Below are positions 19,601 to 29,419 of a DNA stretch of 64,000 nucleotides, in pieces; positions within the stretch are counted from its first letter, which is position 1; each line of letters begins with the position of its first letter. The stretch comes from Thermoproteota archaeon (GTDB lineage Archaea > Thermoproteota > Thermoprotei_A > Sulfolobales > NBVN01): NCBI GenBank assembly GCA_030550455.1, contig JAUQPH010000003.1, positions 9,134 through 73,133 of the forward strand, read 5' to 3'. Below the pieces are notes generated by a model. It had not been told where the DNA came from. It made no database searches and worked only from the letters and a program-made list of their open reading frames with translations. A program made the translations under genes and the position numbers.

Positions 19601-20614
19601 ATGTCGAATAAGATACTTGTCTACATAGAGACCTTAGAGGGGCTACCTGCGGAACACTCCCTAGAACTTCTAGGCAAGGCTGGAGATCTCGCCAAAAAAG
19701 CTGGACTTGATGTTGGTGCGATACTGGTAGGGTACGAGGTTAAGAGCATCGCTCAGGAGTTGATCTACCGAGGCGCTAGTGAAGTACACGTAGTTGACGA
19801 CCCGAGACTAGGCTCTTACAATCTGTTGCCGTATACTAGTGCCGTAGTAGATGTGATCAAGAAGACAGAGCCCGAAATCGTGTTGTTCTCAGCTACCGTG
19901 ATTGGGCGCGAGCTAGCTCCCAGGGTTGCCGCAAGACTTAAAACTGGGATTACTGCTGACTGTACTGACGTAGATATAGGTGACTGGGTAGACCCTGGAA
20001 CAGGTAGGAAGTACGAGAAAATACTGTATCAAATAAGACCTACGTTCGGTGGTGAAATTATGGCAGCTATAGTTACGCCTCAACGTAGACCTCAAATGGC
20101 AACTGTCCGCCCAGGCTTATTCCCGATCCCCCCAAGGGACGAATCAAGAACTGGAAAAGTCGTTGAGTGGAGCGTGAATATACCGGAAAGTGAGCAAAGT
20201 TTAGTTGAAGTAATCGAAGTTAAGAGAGAAAAGAGAAAAGTGGATCTCAAGTCCGCTAGAGTAATAGTATCTGGAGGTAGAGGTTGTGGTGCTAAAGGCT
20301 TCGAGCTCTTAAGAGAGCTGGCTAGCGTTCTAAACGGAGAAATTGGAGCATCTAGAGCGGCAGTAGACGCTGGCTGGATACCGTATGACCACCAGATCGG
20401 CTTAACGGGTCAGACAGTTAAACCAGACGTTTATATAGCTGTCGGGATCTCTGGTGCCGTACAACACGTTGTCGGAATGAAGGACTCGAAGATAGTGATA
20501 GCCATTAATAAGGACCCAGAAGCACCGATATTTAGAATAGCTGACTACGGGATAGTGGGAGACCTCTTCGTAGTGGTACCTAAGCTAACCGAGAGACTGA
20601 AGAAGAAGTCCTGA
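19601..20614 (+). CDS. etfA: Electron transfer flavoprotein alpha subunit
   Basis: ARVIVSGGRGCGAKGFELL, GASRAAVDAGWIPYDHQIGLTGQTVKPDVYIAVGISGAVQHVVGM. Confidence 0.96.
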   Translation: MSNKILVYIETLEGLPAEHSLELLGKAGDLAKKAGLDVGAILVGYEVKSIAQELIYRGASEVHVVDDPRLGSYNLLPYTSAVVDVIKKTEPEIVLFSATVIGRELAPRVAARLKTGITADCTDVDIGDWVDPGTGRKYEKILYQIRPTFGGEIMAAIVTPQRRPQMATVRPGLFPIPPRDESRTGKVVEWSVNIPESEQSLVEVIEVKREKRKVDLKSARVIVSGGRGCGAKGFELLRELASVLNGEIGASRAAVDAGWIPYDHQIGLTGQTVKPDVYIAVGISGAVQHVVGMKDSKIVIAINKDPEAPIFRIADYGIVGDLFVVVPKLTERLKKKS

Positions 20615-20786
20615 CAGTATTCGACTAAAGCAAGTAAATCGCCGCTATTTAAATCACTCTAGCCTATTTTGATATTACTATATAAAGCTAGCCGTAGTAA
20701 CTGCTACCCGTAGGTAGTTAGTGAAGAAATATTTAATCTAATGGAATTAACCCTAATGTTTTATGCGACATTCACAACTGATAGCA

Positions 20787-20825
20787 GTGGCTGCCCGTGC
20801 CCAAGAAAACTAAAACAACCTACGA
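20787..20825 (-). repeat. Fragment related to the right-end repeat of R1-R4
   Basis: Reverse complement GGTTGTTTTAGTTTTCTTGGGCACGGGCAGCCACT resembles the R3 3' arm GGACACGGGCAACCACT and T-rich flank. Confidence 0.3.
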
Positions 20826-20876
20826 ACAGTCTACGAAGCGTCGAACTATTATTTTGGTTTTCGGATATTCTTAGGA

Positions 20877-22736
20877 GTGATAAGTATGGGCGGCTTTATC
20901 GGCAGGATCTTAGATATAGACTTGACTAGTAGGACCTACAAAATACATTCAACTAAAGAAGAGTGGGTCAAGCTGTACTCGATGATGGGTTATGCTATCC
21001 GACTTCTCTACGAAGAGGTTAGGCGTAAGGGTATGATAGATCCACTAGGAAGTGAAAACACCCTAATCATAGTTGCTGGTCCACTAGTTGGAACTTACTT
21101 ATCTGGCTCTAAGACGGCTTTCGTAAGCATCTCTCCTCTCACGGGTTACTTAGGGAAGAGCATGATGGCGGGCTCATTCGGCACAATGATCAAGAGGTCC
21201 GGTTTTGACGGTATAGTGCTACGTGGGGTTTCTACGACGCCAGTGTATATCTCGATAGTAAATGGAGCAGTCGAGATTAGGTCTGCTGACCACCTTTGGG
21301 GAAAGAAGACATCGGAAACCTTTAAGGTTATTGAAGAAGAAATTGGAGTTAAAAACCTGAAGATAGCGGCTATCGGCCCAGCTGGTGAGAAGCTTTGTCG
21401 GTTTGCTTGTATCGTCTCTAACGAGTATAGAGTGGCCGGGCGGACCGGTATTGGGGCCGTCATGGGCTCTAAGAAAGTGAAGGCTATAGCGGTCTACGGT
21501 GAGTCTACTATCGAAGTCGCTGACAAAAGGTCTCTATCCGATCTCGTTAGGAAACACGGAGAGGCCTGCCTCAAGTCCCCGAGAGCTAATGCCCTTAAGT
21601 CTTATGGTACTGCTGGAGGTTTAGTTACCTACGTTTTAGACGGCAATGTCCCTATAAAGAATTGGTCTAGGGGGGTCTTCGAGGACCAGGACCCTGCTAA
21701 AATTAAAATTACTGGTCAAGTCATGCAACAGATCTATAAGTCTAGAGGAAAGTCTTGCGGTACAGAAGTTCCCTGCGTTATCCAGTGCCACAAAGAGGTT
21801 TACGTAGATGGCACCTGGGTTAAGCACCCTGAGTTCGAGACTCTAGCGCTAATGGGAACCAACCTATTGATCAACGACCCCGGCGCTCTCATAACCATTA
21901 ATAGAGCTTGTGATGAACTAGGTCTAGATACTATATCTACGGGTGCTGTAATAGGTTGGGCTATGGAGTGCTACGAAAGGGGGTACATAAGTAAAAACGA
22001 TGTGGGTTTCGAGCTAAAGTGGGGCGATGTAGATGCTGTACTAAATCTGATCAACATGATCGCCTACAGAGAGGGTATAGGTAGCATTCTAGCCGAAGGT
22101 GTAGCTAGAGCCTGTAAGAATATACACCCGAATACGTGCGACTTCGCACCACATGTTAAAGGTCTTGAAGTGCCGGCTCATCACCCAAGGAGGTACTACA
22201 CCATAGGGCTAGTATACGCAACTTCTAATATTGGGGCAAGCCACCTGCAGGGTATGACGTTTCTTTTAGAGAGAGGTGTTGCACTATTGCCCGAGTATGG
22301 GGTAGAGGAACCCCCGAAGAGCCTTGAAGATAAGGTTAGGTCGGTGATAATCACTCAGAACCTCTGCAACTTCCTAGACTCCGTGGGTATGTGTAAGTTT
22401 CCAGTGTTTGGTGTCATAGACTTCGATCACGTAGCTAAGGTCTACTCCGCCGTAACGGGGTACGCAGTCGACAAGGATGAAGTAATGAAAATAGGGGAGA
22501 GAGTATGGTACTTAGAGAGATTACTAAATCTAAACCTAGGGCTTAAGGTAGTTGAGGACAGGCTACCGAGCAGATTCTCAGAAGAACCACTTAATGAGGG
22601 ACCAGTTAGGGGGTCAGTATGCCCCATAGGTGACATGCTCAAGCTCTTCTATGAGTACAGAAAACTAGATAAGAAAAGCGGATATCCAGAGCCCGCTAAG
22701 CTTAAGGAACTAGAGTTAGATACGGGATTGCAATGA
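20877..22736 (+). CDS. AOR-family oxidoreductase, second paralogue
   Basis: MGGFIGRILDIDLTSRTY, AAIGPAGEKLCRFACIV, VYATSNIGASHLQGM. Confidence 0.92.
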   Translation: MISMGGFIGRILDIDLTSRTYKIHSTKEEWVKLYSMMGYAIRLLYEEVRRKGMIDPLGSENTLIIVAGPLVGTYLSGSKTAFVSISPLTGYLGKSMMAGSFGTMIKRSGFDGIVLRGVSTTPVYISIVNGAVEIRSADHLWGKKTSETFKVIEEEIGVKNLKIAAIGPAGEKLCRFACIVSNEYRVAGRTGIGAVMGSKKVKAIAVYGESTIEVADKRSLSDLVRKHGEACLKSPRANALKSYGTAGGLVTYVLDGNVPIKNWSRGVFEDQDPAKIKITGQVMQQIYKSRGKSCGTEVPCVIQCHKEVYVDGTWVKHPEFETLALMGTNLLINDPGALITINRACDELGLDTISTGAVIGWAMECYERGYISKNDVGFELKWGDVDAVLNLINMIAYREGIGSILAEGVARACKNIHPNTCDFAPHVKGLEVPAHHPRRYYTIGLVYATSNIGASHLQGMTFLLERGVALLPEYGVEEPPKSLEDKVRSVIITQNLCNFLDSVGMCKFPVFGVIDFDHVAKVYSAVTGYAVDKDEVMKIGERVWYLERLLNLNLGLKVVEDRLPSRFSEEPLNEGPVRGSVCPIGDMLKLFYEYRKLDKKSGYPEPAKLKELELDTGLQ

Positions 22737-22972
22737 CTGAAAGACATGAAAGATGCGAAATTGAAGTTGTTATATATCCCGAAAATAAGCCACTAAAGGT
22801 AGATATAGACTGCCCATCAATCAGTGTTCGCGAACTCCTTAAGGTTTTAGAGGAGACTGGGATCCCTAGAGATTACTACGCAATAGCGACAGAGGGCAGG
22901 ATCCTCTCCCAAGAGGAAAACGTTCAAGCTGGAGCACGCGTCTTGCTACTACCTCTCGTTATGGGCGGCTAA
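22733..22972 (+). CDS. MoaD/ThiS-family small protein
   Basis: 79 aa, beta-grasp-like pattern, ends LLLPLVMGG; start overlaps the AOR stop. Confidence 0.85.
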   Translation: MTERHERCEIEVVIYPENKPLKVDIDCPSISVRELLKVLEETGIPRDYYAIATEGRILSQEENVQAGARVLLLPLVMGG

Positions 22973-22979
22973 AACACGT

Positions 22980-24638
22980 CTACTTCCTCAATGAAGATAA
23001 GATAGTATTTCGAAGCCCGATAGGTTTTTCATTGAATAACTCCTTGCTCATTTCCCTCAAGTTCTTGCTGATCTTGGGCTTAAACTCCATTTTAGAGAGT
23101 ATGTGCTTATCTATGTCTACCCCTGGTGCTACTTCAACGAGTTCTAGACCGCCCTCAGTGAGCCTGAAGACAGCCCTCTCGGTTATAAATAGCACGTTCT
23201 GCCCTCTAGATACTCCATGAGGACCGCTGTAAACTACTTTGTAAACTTTCCCAACAAACTTGATTACGTCACCATCTTTAATTATCTCGAGACCATTACT
23301 TGAGGCTCTCACTTGTCTGTTACCCGCAGTAAATTCTCCAGCGAACAGTAAGTTAGGTGCTCCAAAGGCTATTACAGGAAATCCTCCGGCTCCGGGCATC
23401 CTACCTGGAAGAAAAGCCGGGTTTACGTTCCCTTGAGGGTCCACCTGTAGAAACCCTAGAGATGCTGCGTCGATTATTCCACCCTCATAAAGAGAGAACA
23501 TATCAGCCATAGGTATTAGAGCGAAGAACCCTCTTGAAGCTCCAAAGTCCGGACCGGTTAGGGCTATGCCACCAAATGGTCCCGACTCGACAGTTGTATA
23601 GACGAAGTCCTCGACTTCTTCCTCAGCGAGCACCGAAGCTACTTCGGCAGGAACTCCTATCCCTAAGTTTACGAGAATGGGTCTACCCATGTCCGCTACG
23701 AGCCTTACTAGTTCGATTGCGACTCTTCTGGCGATAATCTTTCTAGTACCCATCGGGAGGACGGATGTTCGTGATACTTCCGCCGGAGGTGTAAGCTCTC
23801 CGGAGAGCGTGGGGTCGTATAGAACCGAGAACGTCTGCCCATGGTACTCCGGGAGCTCTGGAGATACGACTACGTAATTGACTAGAGGTCCGGGAACATG
23901 AACTTCTCTAGGCTTTATAGACCTAAACTTAGTAACCCTCTTTACTTGAGCAACGACGATCCCTCTCTCCGGTGAGGACCTTGCGGCTTGAGCTATGCTT
24001 AAAACGTTAAGAACAGCGCTCTCATGTTCCATCGATAAATTTCCCTCTTCATCAGCTGTTGTTGCACGAATTAAAGCTACGGTTGGCTTTGGACACGAGT
24101 ATAGCAACATTTCTTCGCCGGCTATCGCGACTACTTCGACTTTACATGTACGCCTCCTGGCTGCGAGATCGTTGAGAAACCCTCCTTCAAGCCTCGGATC
24201 AAACATTGTGTTAAGGCCTACCTTTGTAATCAAGCCGGGTCTTCCGGCTGCTACTTCCCTGAACCAGTGAGAAACCACACCAATAGGCCAATTATATCCC
24301 TCTATTAAGTTTTCCTCAACTAGCTTCGAGATATTTGGCACCCATCCATAATACGGAATTAAAACCCCACGCAGAAATCCGTAGTCCATATTTTCAATCA
24401 TCTTTCTTCCTATAGCATCGAGCCCCCTACCCGGAGTGCCAGGACAGGTTTCAGCTATGATGAAGAGATCCCTTGGGTGTCCGGTCTGCTCGTATAACTC
24501 GTATAGCTTAAGCAGTAAGTAAGCTGGAGTAGCGATCATGTTGAACCCTGAAACCGCAACAACAGATCCGTCCCTTATGGCGCTCAGAGCTTCATGCGGA
24601 TCAACTATCTTACGTAACCCCATCACGGCAACTCCCAC
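22980..24638 (-). CDS. Acyl-CoA:acetate/3-ketoacid CoA-transferase (fused alpha/beta)
   Basis: VNLGIGVPAEVASVLAEEEVEDFVYTTVESGPFGGIALTGPDFGAS with catalytic Glu context. Confidence 0.9.
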   Translation of the reverse strand: MGVAVMGLRKIVDPHEALSAIRDGSVVAVSGFNMIATPAYLLLKLYELYEQTGHPRDLFIIAETCPGTPGRGLDAIGRKMIENMDYGFLRGVLIPYYGWVPNISKLVEENLIEGYNWPIGVVSHWFREVAAGRPGLITKVGLNTMFDPRLEGGFLNDLAARRRTCKVEVVAIAGEEMLLYSCPKPTVALIRATTADEEGNLSMEHESAVLNVLSIAQAARSSPERGIVVAQVKRVTKFRSIKPREVHVPGPLVNYVVVSPELPEYHGQTFSVLYDPTLSGELTPPAEVSRTSVLPMGTRKIIARRVAIELVRLVADMGRPILVNLGIGVPAEVASVLAEEEVEDFVYTTVESGPFGGIALTGPDFGASRGFFALIPMADMFSLYEGGIIDAASLGFLQVDPQGNVNPAFLPGRMPGAGGFPVIAFGAPNLLFAGEFTAGNRQVRASSNGLEIIKDGDVIKFVGKVYKVVYSGPHGVSRGQNVLFITERAVFRLTEGGLELVEVAPGVDIDKHILSKMEFKPKISKNLREMSKELFNEKPIGLRNTILSSLRK

Positions 24639-24724
24639 TATCGATAGCTATCAGGGAAAAGAAATACCGTTATAATTAAATAGTCTTACGTTTAGTCTTT
24701 CTAAGGTAACTTATAGAAGACTGT

Positions 24725-25035
24725 CTATAGGTTGTTTAGTTTTGGTTTTCTGGTTATCTGGGTTATTTCCATGGGTTCGACGTAAAGGTATATAAACATC
24801 ATATAAACATCCACATGTTTTAGTGGCTAGGAGCCTGTGAGCTGGTGAGCCGTTGGCGGGAGGACGGAGCTCTGTGAACCACTCTTCACCTATGGCCCTG
24901 GGGAGTGTAGCGACCCCCTGGAGCCGTAGGCGGGGAGAAAGGGGATAACCAGGTGGATGAACCCGTGTCCGGAAAAACCAAAACAGCTAAAACAACCAAA
25001 AACCCTAGCTAACGGACACGGGCAACCACTGTTAC
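24725..25035 (+). mobile_element. MITE-like relic of an IS200/IS605-type TnpB element (copy R3)
   Basis: Left segment homologous to R1; right end CCCGTGTCCG-(AC-rich loop)-CGGACACGGGCAACCACT. Confidence 0.55.
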
Positions 25036-25164
25036 GATTGAGTAAGACTAGCTTATTCTGTCTTGCGCTGTCGCTAAATATAACGTGGACCACTGATTTA
25101 GCTAATTTAATTTCTTTACCTTACTTTTAATCTTTCTGTAAGGAGTATTGTTTCGGGCATAGAG

Positions 25165-26073
25165 TTGTTGCCACACGAGCTAGTTAGTGAACTAGTTGTT
25201 CCAGTGTTTAGAGGGGTTTTGGCTCATAAGCTTAGTGAGAGAGGTATGAGCCAAGTAAGGATTTCCAGGTTGTTAGGTATTTCGCAGCCTATGGTTAGTA
25301 GGTATTTAAGCGTCCCCCTATCTGAGCTAATTGAGGAACTACGTGGGCTGGGCTTGGATGTAGACGATGTCGCCAGAATCACCGATACCTTAGTAGAGAG
25401 ATTAGCTAACAGCAACTACCTCGAGTATCTAAAGCTATTAGGTAGCTACATTAATTCGGTCTTAAAGAAAGGTCTTCTCTGTCGTCTCCACAGAAAGACA
25501 GCTACAGCTATTCCTTTAGATTGCGATGTATGCTCCACTCTCTTTGGCGAAATAGCAGACCCCTACGTCGAGGAAGTTAAAACTGCTTACGAGATCTTAA
25601 GTCTTCATCCAAGAGGCCACGAACTTGTCCCAGAGGTAGGAATGAACATAGCCTCGGCTCCACCAGAAGCAGTCGATTTTAGAGATGTTGTTGGATTTTC
25701 GGGTAGGATAGTTAGAGTATACAACAAGGTTGTTGCCGCAGGTGAACCAACCAGAGGAGGTAGTAGGCATACAGCTAGTGTGCTACTTAACGTAATGAAG
25801 AAGTTTTCAAGCATCAAGTCTGTCATAGTGATAAAGCATAGCAATGAGTGTATTCAAAAAATGATTGAGGAAGGATATAACGTAGTTAGGGTCGGTCCTC
25901 ACACCTCCGAGCGAGAGCTTTTTACTGAACTCGAAAAAACTGTGAAGACCTTGGATAGGGCTCCTGACGCCATAGTTGATGTAGGTGGTATGGGGATCGA
26001 GCCGGTAATATACGTCTTCGCCTCTAGCGCAATTAAGGCCGTGAAAAAGGCATTGATATGCGTCGAGAATTAG
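25165..26073 (+). CDS. thiR: ThiR-like regulator: HTH + CxxH/CxxC motif + ThiN (thiamine-phosphate synthase-like) domain
   Basis: ISRLLGISQPMVSRYLS HTH; C-terminal IVDVGGMGIEPVIYVFASSAIKAVKKA typical of ThiN. Confidence 0.8.
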   Translation: MLPHELVSELVVPVFRGVLAHKLSERGMSQVRISRLLGISQPMVSRYLSVPLSELIEELRGLGLDVDDVARITDTLVERLANSNYLEYLKLLGSYINSVLKKGLLCRLHRKTATAIPLDCDVCSTLFGEIADPYVEEVKTAYEILSLHPRGHELVPEVGMNIASAPPEAVDFRDVVGFSGRIVRVYNKVVAAGEPTRGGSRHTASVLLNVMKKFSSIKSVIVIKHSNECIQKMIEEGYNVVRVGPHTSERELFTELEKTVKTLDRAPDAIVDVGGMGIEPVIYVFASSAIKAVKKALICVEN

Positions 26074-26271
26074 TCGACAGCTTCGCACTACTGAACTTAG
26101 TCTCACTTAGTGCGATGGTTCGACACGGTAAATAGTTTCATTCTATAGATCGACTCACACTGGTAATAAGTTACATACTTAACACACTTATAAGTGTGTT
26201 GAGTAGGTATGGTTAAAGAGCCTGTTTTAGTGCCCCTATTAGGTTTCCTACTATAAACTAAGTGATGCCGT

Positions 26272-27513
26272 ATGGTAATAGAAGTAAGAGGCTCGCATCT
26301 CTACATTGGGGGTTTGAAAGCTACTGAACTAGCTGATAGATTTGGAACCCCGCTTTATGCATACGACAAGGGAGTGGTTATAGATAACTATGGTAAGATC
26401 TCTAGGAGCTTTACCTACAGAAACGTTGAAGTACTTTACTCGTGTAAAGCAAACAGTAATCCCGGAATATTAGCTACCCTCAGAGACCTTGGGGCAGGAC
26501 TGGATTCTTCTTCACCATGGGAGGTAGTGCTAGGCCTTATGCTTGGCTTCAAGAGAGAGAAGATCATGTTTACAGGAAGTGGTGTCACCGACGAGGAAAT
26601 GAGGTACGTTCGAGGAGAACTAGGTGTTCTAGTTAACGTAGATTCTATACACCAATTGAGAAGATACGGCAGGTTATTCCCGGAGACGGATGTATCGATA
26701 AGGATAAACCCAGGCTTCGGATATGGCTACCACGAGTTCACTACCGCGGGGGGTCTCACTAAGTTCGGCATAAGCATAGACTTACTGAGTAAGGCTTTAG
26801 AGATAGCTAAAGAGTACAAACTCAAGATTGTAGGTCTCCACTCACACATAGGGTCGGGAGTCTTCGCAGTAGAGCCGTACGTTAAGGTAACAAAACTGCT
26901 TTTAGACATTGCTGTAGGCCTCCACGATCTTGAGTTTATTGATATAGGTGGTGGAATGGGGGTACCGTACAGGCCTGAGGAAGCTGAGTTCGACCATATC
27001 GCTTTCGGGCGAGCAGTCTCGGAGCTATTGGAGAATTACTCCAAGAGCATCGGTGAAATCAAGTTAAGAATTGAACCCGGTAGGTTTATCGTAGGTAACG
27101 CAGGTGTTTTATTAACTAGGGTAGTGGAGGTCAAAGTCGTAGAGTTTGGTGGGTCAAGGAAGGTGTTCGCAATTGTGGACACCAGCATTAACCACATCGT
27201 TAGGTCAGTTATGATGGGGACTTACTACGAGGTAGTCGCAGCATCTAAAGCAGATGCTCGACATAGAGTCGAAGTTGATGTAGTCGGTAACCTCTGTATG
27301 GCCGGAGACGTGATAGCCAAAGCAAGAGAATTACCACCACTAGAAGAAGGAGACGTGCTAGCGTTCCTGAATACTGGAGCTTACACATACAGCATGAGTA
27401 TGAACTACAATATGAGGCCTAGACCAGCTGAAGTACTAGTGCACGATGGTGAGGTAAGACTTACACGTAGAAGAGAAAGCTTTGCGGACCTAATATCAAC
27501 CCTCGTGATCTAA
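26272..27513 (+). CDS. lysA: Diaminopimelate decarboxylase
   Basis: VLYSCKANSNPGILATLRDLGAGLDSSSPWEV, GLHSHIGSG, DIGGGMGVPY, RIEPGRFIVGNAGVL, LNTGAYTYSMSMNYN. Confidence 0.93.
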   Translation: MVIEVRGSHLYIGGLKATELADRFGTPLYAYDKGVVIDNYGKISRSFTYRNVEVLYSCKANSNPGILATLRDLGAGLDSSSPWEVVLGLMLGFKREKIMFTGSGVTDEEMRYVRGELGVLVNVDSIHQLRRYGRLFPETDVSIRINPGFGYGYHEFTTAGGLTKFGISIDLLSKALEIAKEYKLKIVGLHSHIGSGVFAVEPYVKVTKLLLDIAVGLHDLEFIDIGGGMGVPYRPEEAEFDHIAFGRAVSELLENYSKSIGEIKLRIEPGRFIVGNAGVLLTRVVEVKVVEFGGSRKVFAIVDTSINHIVRSVMMGTYYEVVAASKADARHRVEVDVVGNLCMAGDVIAKARELPPLEEGDVLAFLNTGAYTYSMSMNYNMRPRPAEVLVHDGEVRLTRRRESFADLISTLVI

Positions 27514-27939
27514 AACGAGAATATAACTTAACGCTCATATTAATGCGTTTGTAGTGTTCTTGACGTTTAAGCTTCAGCTAAGCTTTCGCCTCTAGTAAGT
27601 AAAGCCTCAGCGCTGTCACAGCTAAAAATTGCGACCCTTCAAAGCTTGAGACTACAGCAGGAGGCATGTGCGAGAGCATCATAAGAGCGTTCTAGGTTCG
27701 GAGGAATAGTTGTTTACGCACAGGTTTAGTTTTTCATTTATTGAGATGGCTTTATGGAAGTCTAGAAGGTCGTGTCTGAAGAACTAGAAGCTATAGTTAG
27801 ATAGCGGTAGTCTATACCGAGGCGTTTAAACTCCTTAATCAAGGTTGTGTCAGATAAACATTATTCGGAGAGTAAATAGAAGATTTTAAAACATAGAGTA
27901 TACAAAAATGCTTTATATACCTCTCGATTATATTAACTT

Positions 27940-29379
27940 TTGGGTAAGTGTTTGAATAATTACACTTTTGGTATTGACGGTCTTGATGCTCTTTTAAGAG
28001 GTGCTCTAAGCGCCGGAACTCTGGTTGTAATTGCCGGACACCCCGGTTCTGGTAAGACCACACTGGCGTCTACTATTTGTTACCATAACGCATTAAAAGG
28101 GCATAAGTGCCTGTATGCGTCTGTCCAGGAGGATAAAGAGAAACTCTTTAAGAATATGAAGAACTTGGGGCTTGACTTAGATAGTGTTGAGAAAAACGGG
28201 TACCTAAAGTTTTTGCATCTTCCTCTCACAGCTTCTGAAGATACTGTGACCAACGTCATCATTGATGTACTAAATAAGAGAATAGAGGAGTTCGGCCCTA
28301 ACGTAGTGATCGTGGACTCAGTAACCCCTATCCTAAAGTCTCTGGGCTCTGAAATCAAAGCTAGAGCAATTCTTCAGAACTATTTTGCGGGGTTATCTAA
28401 GGTAATCGGTGGAATAGTTATTCTCATAGCAGAGATCCCACTATCAGAAGAGAGAATCGAGCTAGGAGATATAGAGTTTGTTTCGGACGTGATCATAGTC
28501 CTTCGACACTCCGTAGTGAGACGACTACTACTTCGAGAACTTGAGGTCCGAAAGGCGAGAGGGGCTCCCGTTTCTATAGCTAAGGTAGTATTCACTATTA
28601 CCGAGGGTCTCGGATTTAGAGTATTTACTCCACCTGCTCTAAGTGAAATACCCGCACCAGCTCTAGAGAGGCCTCTCGAGACTATGGGCTGTAGAACTAT
28701 AGACAGAAGAATAGGTCCCGTATACAGGGGAGAGCTTATTTACGTTAAGAGCCCGGGACTTCACTACCACTACTACATCCTAGCGTACGCACTACTTAGT
28801 GCACTCCACAATAAGGGGAAGCTCTTAATCATAAGCTACGAGAGCTCGCCAGCATACATCTGGTACCAGCTTTCAGAAATGATAAAGGATATATTTAGAG
28901 TAGAGATTAGTGCTTCAAAGCTTGAGAGCTTACTTAGCGAGTTTGTTAAAATAGAGGCCTACAACCCAGCAGCATACCTTCCTGAAGACCTCTATCAAAA
29001 AGCTATCGTACTAGCTGATCATTATAAGCCGATGCTCATGCTGTTTTTAGGAAGCCCTATAGGCGATGTCACCTCCGAAGAGCCGCGGTTGAGGGAGTAT
29101 AAAGACATACTGATCAACTTACTGCTTCATCTAAAGAGCCGTAAGCTTATTGGGATAGTTATTGAGACAGGCTCGAGCGAGTTCTCGAGCGTTCTGAGCT
29201 CTATAGCTGACATAATAGTAACCATCAACCCAAGAGAGGCCGCTGGACCGCTCTCAGTGGAGTTCACCGTATCTAGGAGAATAAGGTCTCCGTACACGAT
29301 AAGTGAAAAAGAGCTGAGATCATGTTTTGACGAGATATCGGACTTTCTACTAAAGCTACCCCTAATGGAGACTCGGTAA
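27940..29379 (+). CDS. KaiC-like RecA-superfamily ATPase, tandem, second domain without Walker A
   Basis: GIDGLDALLRGALSAGTLVVIAGHPGSGKTTLAST, NVVIVDSVTPILKSL. Confidence 0.8.
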   Translation: MGKCLNNYTFGIDGLDALLRGALSAGTLVVIAGHPGSGKTTLASTICYHNALKGHKCLYASVQEDKEKLFKNMKNLGLDLDSVEKNGYLKFLHLPLTASEDTVTNVIIDVLNKRIEEFGPNVVIVDSVTPILKSLGSEIKARAILQNYFAGLSKVIGGIVILIAEIPLSEERIELGDIEFVSDVIIVLRHSVVRRLLLRELEVRKARGAPVSIAKVVFTITEGLGFRVFTPPALSEIPAPALERPLETMGCRTIDRRIGPVYRGELIYVKSPGLHYHYYILAYALLSALHNKGKLLIISYESSPAYIWYQLSEMIKDIFRVEISASKLESLLSEFVKIEAYNPAAYLPEDLYQKAIVLADHYKPMLMLFLGSPIGDVTSEEPRLREYKDILINLLLHLKSRKLIGIVIETGSSEFSSVLSSIADIIVTINPREAAGPLSVEFTVSRRIRSPYTISEKELRSCFDEISDFLLKLPLMETR

Positions 29380-29419
29380 AACACTATTAGCCCGAGCGTC
29401 GATTGATACTGAGAGTTAA

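Noticed and set aside
20741-20929. 62-aa ORF
   Set aside because: Covers the R5 fragment and overlaps the AOR start; no support as protein.
24971-25013. AC-rich tracts considered as CRISPR repeats or spacers
   Set aside because: No regularly spaced direct repeats; each tract is a single hairpin loop in a dispersed element.
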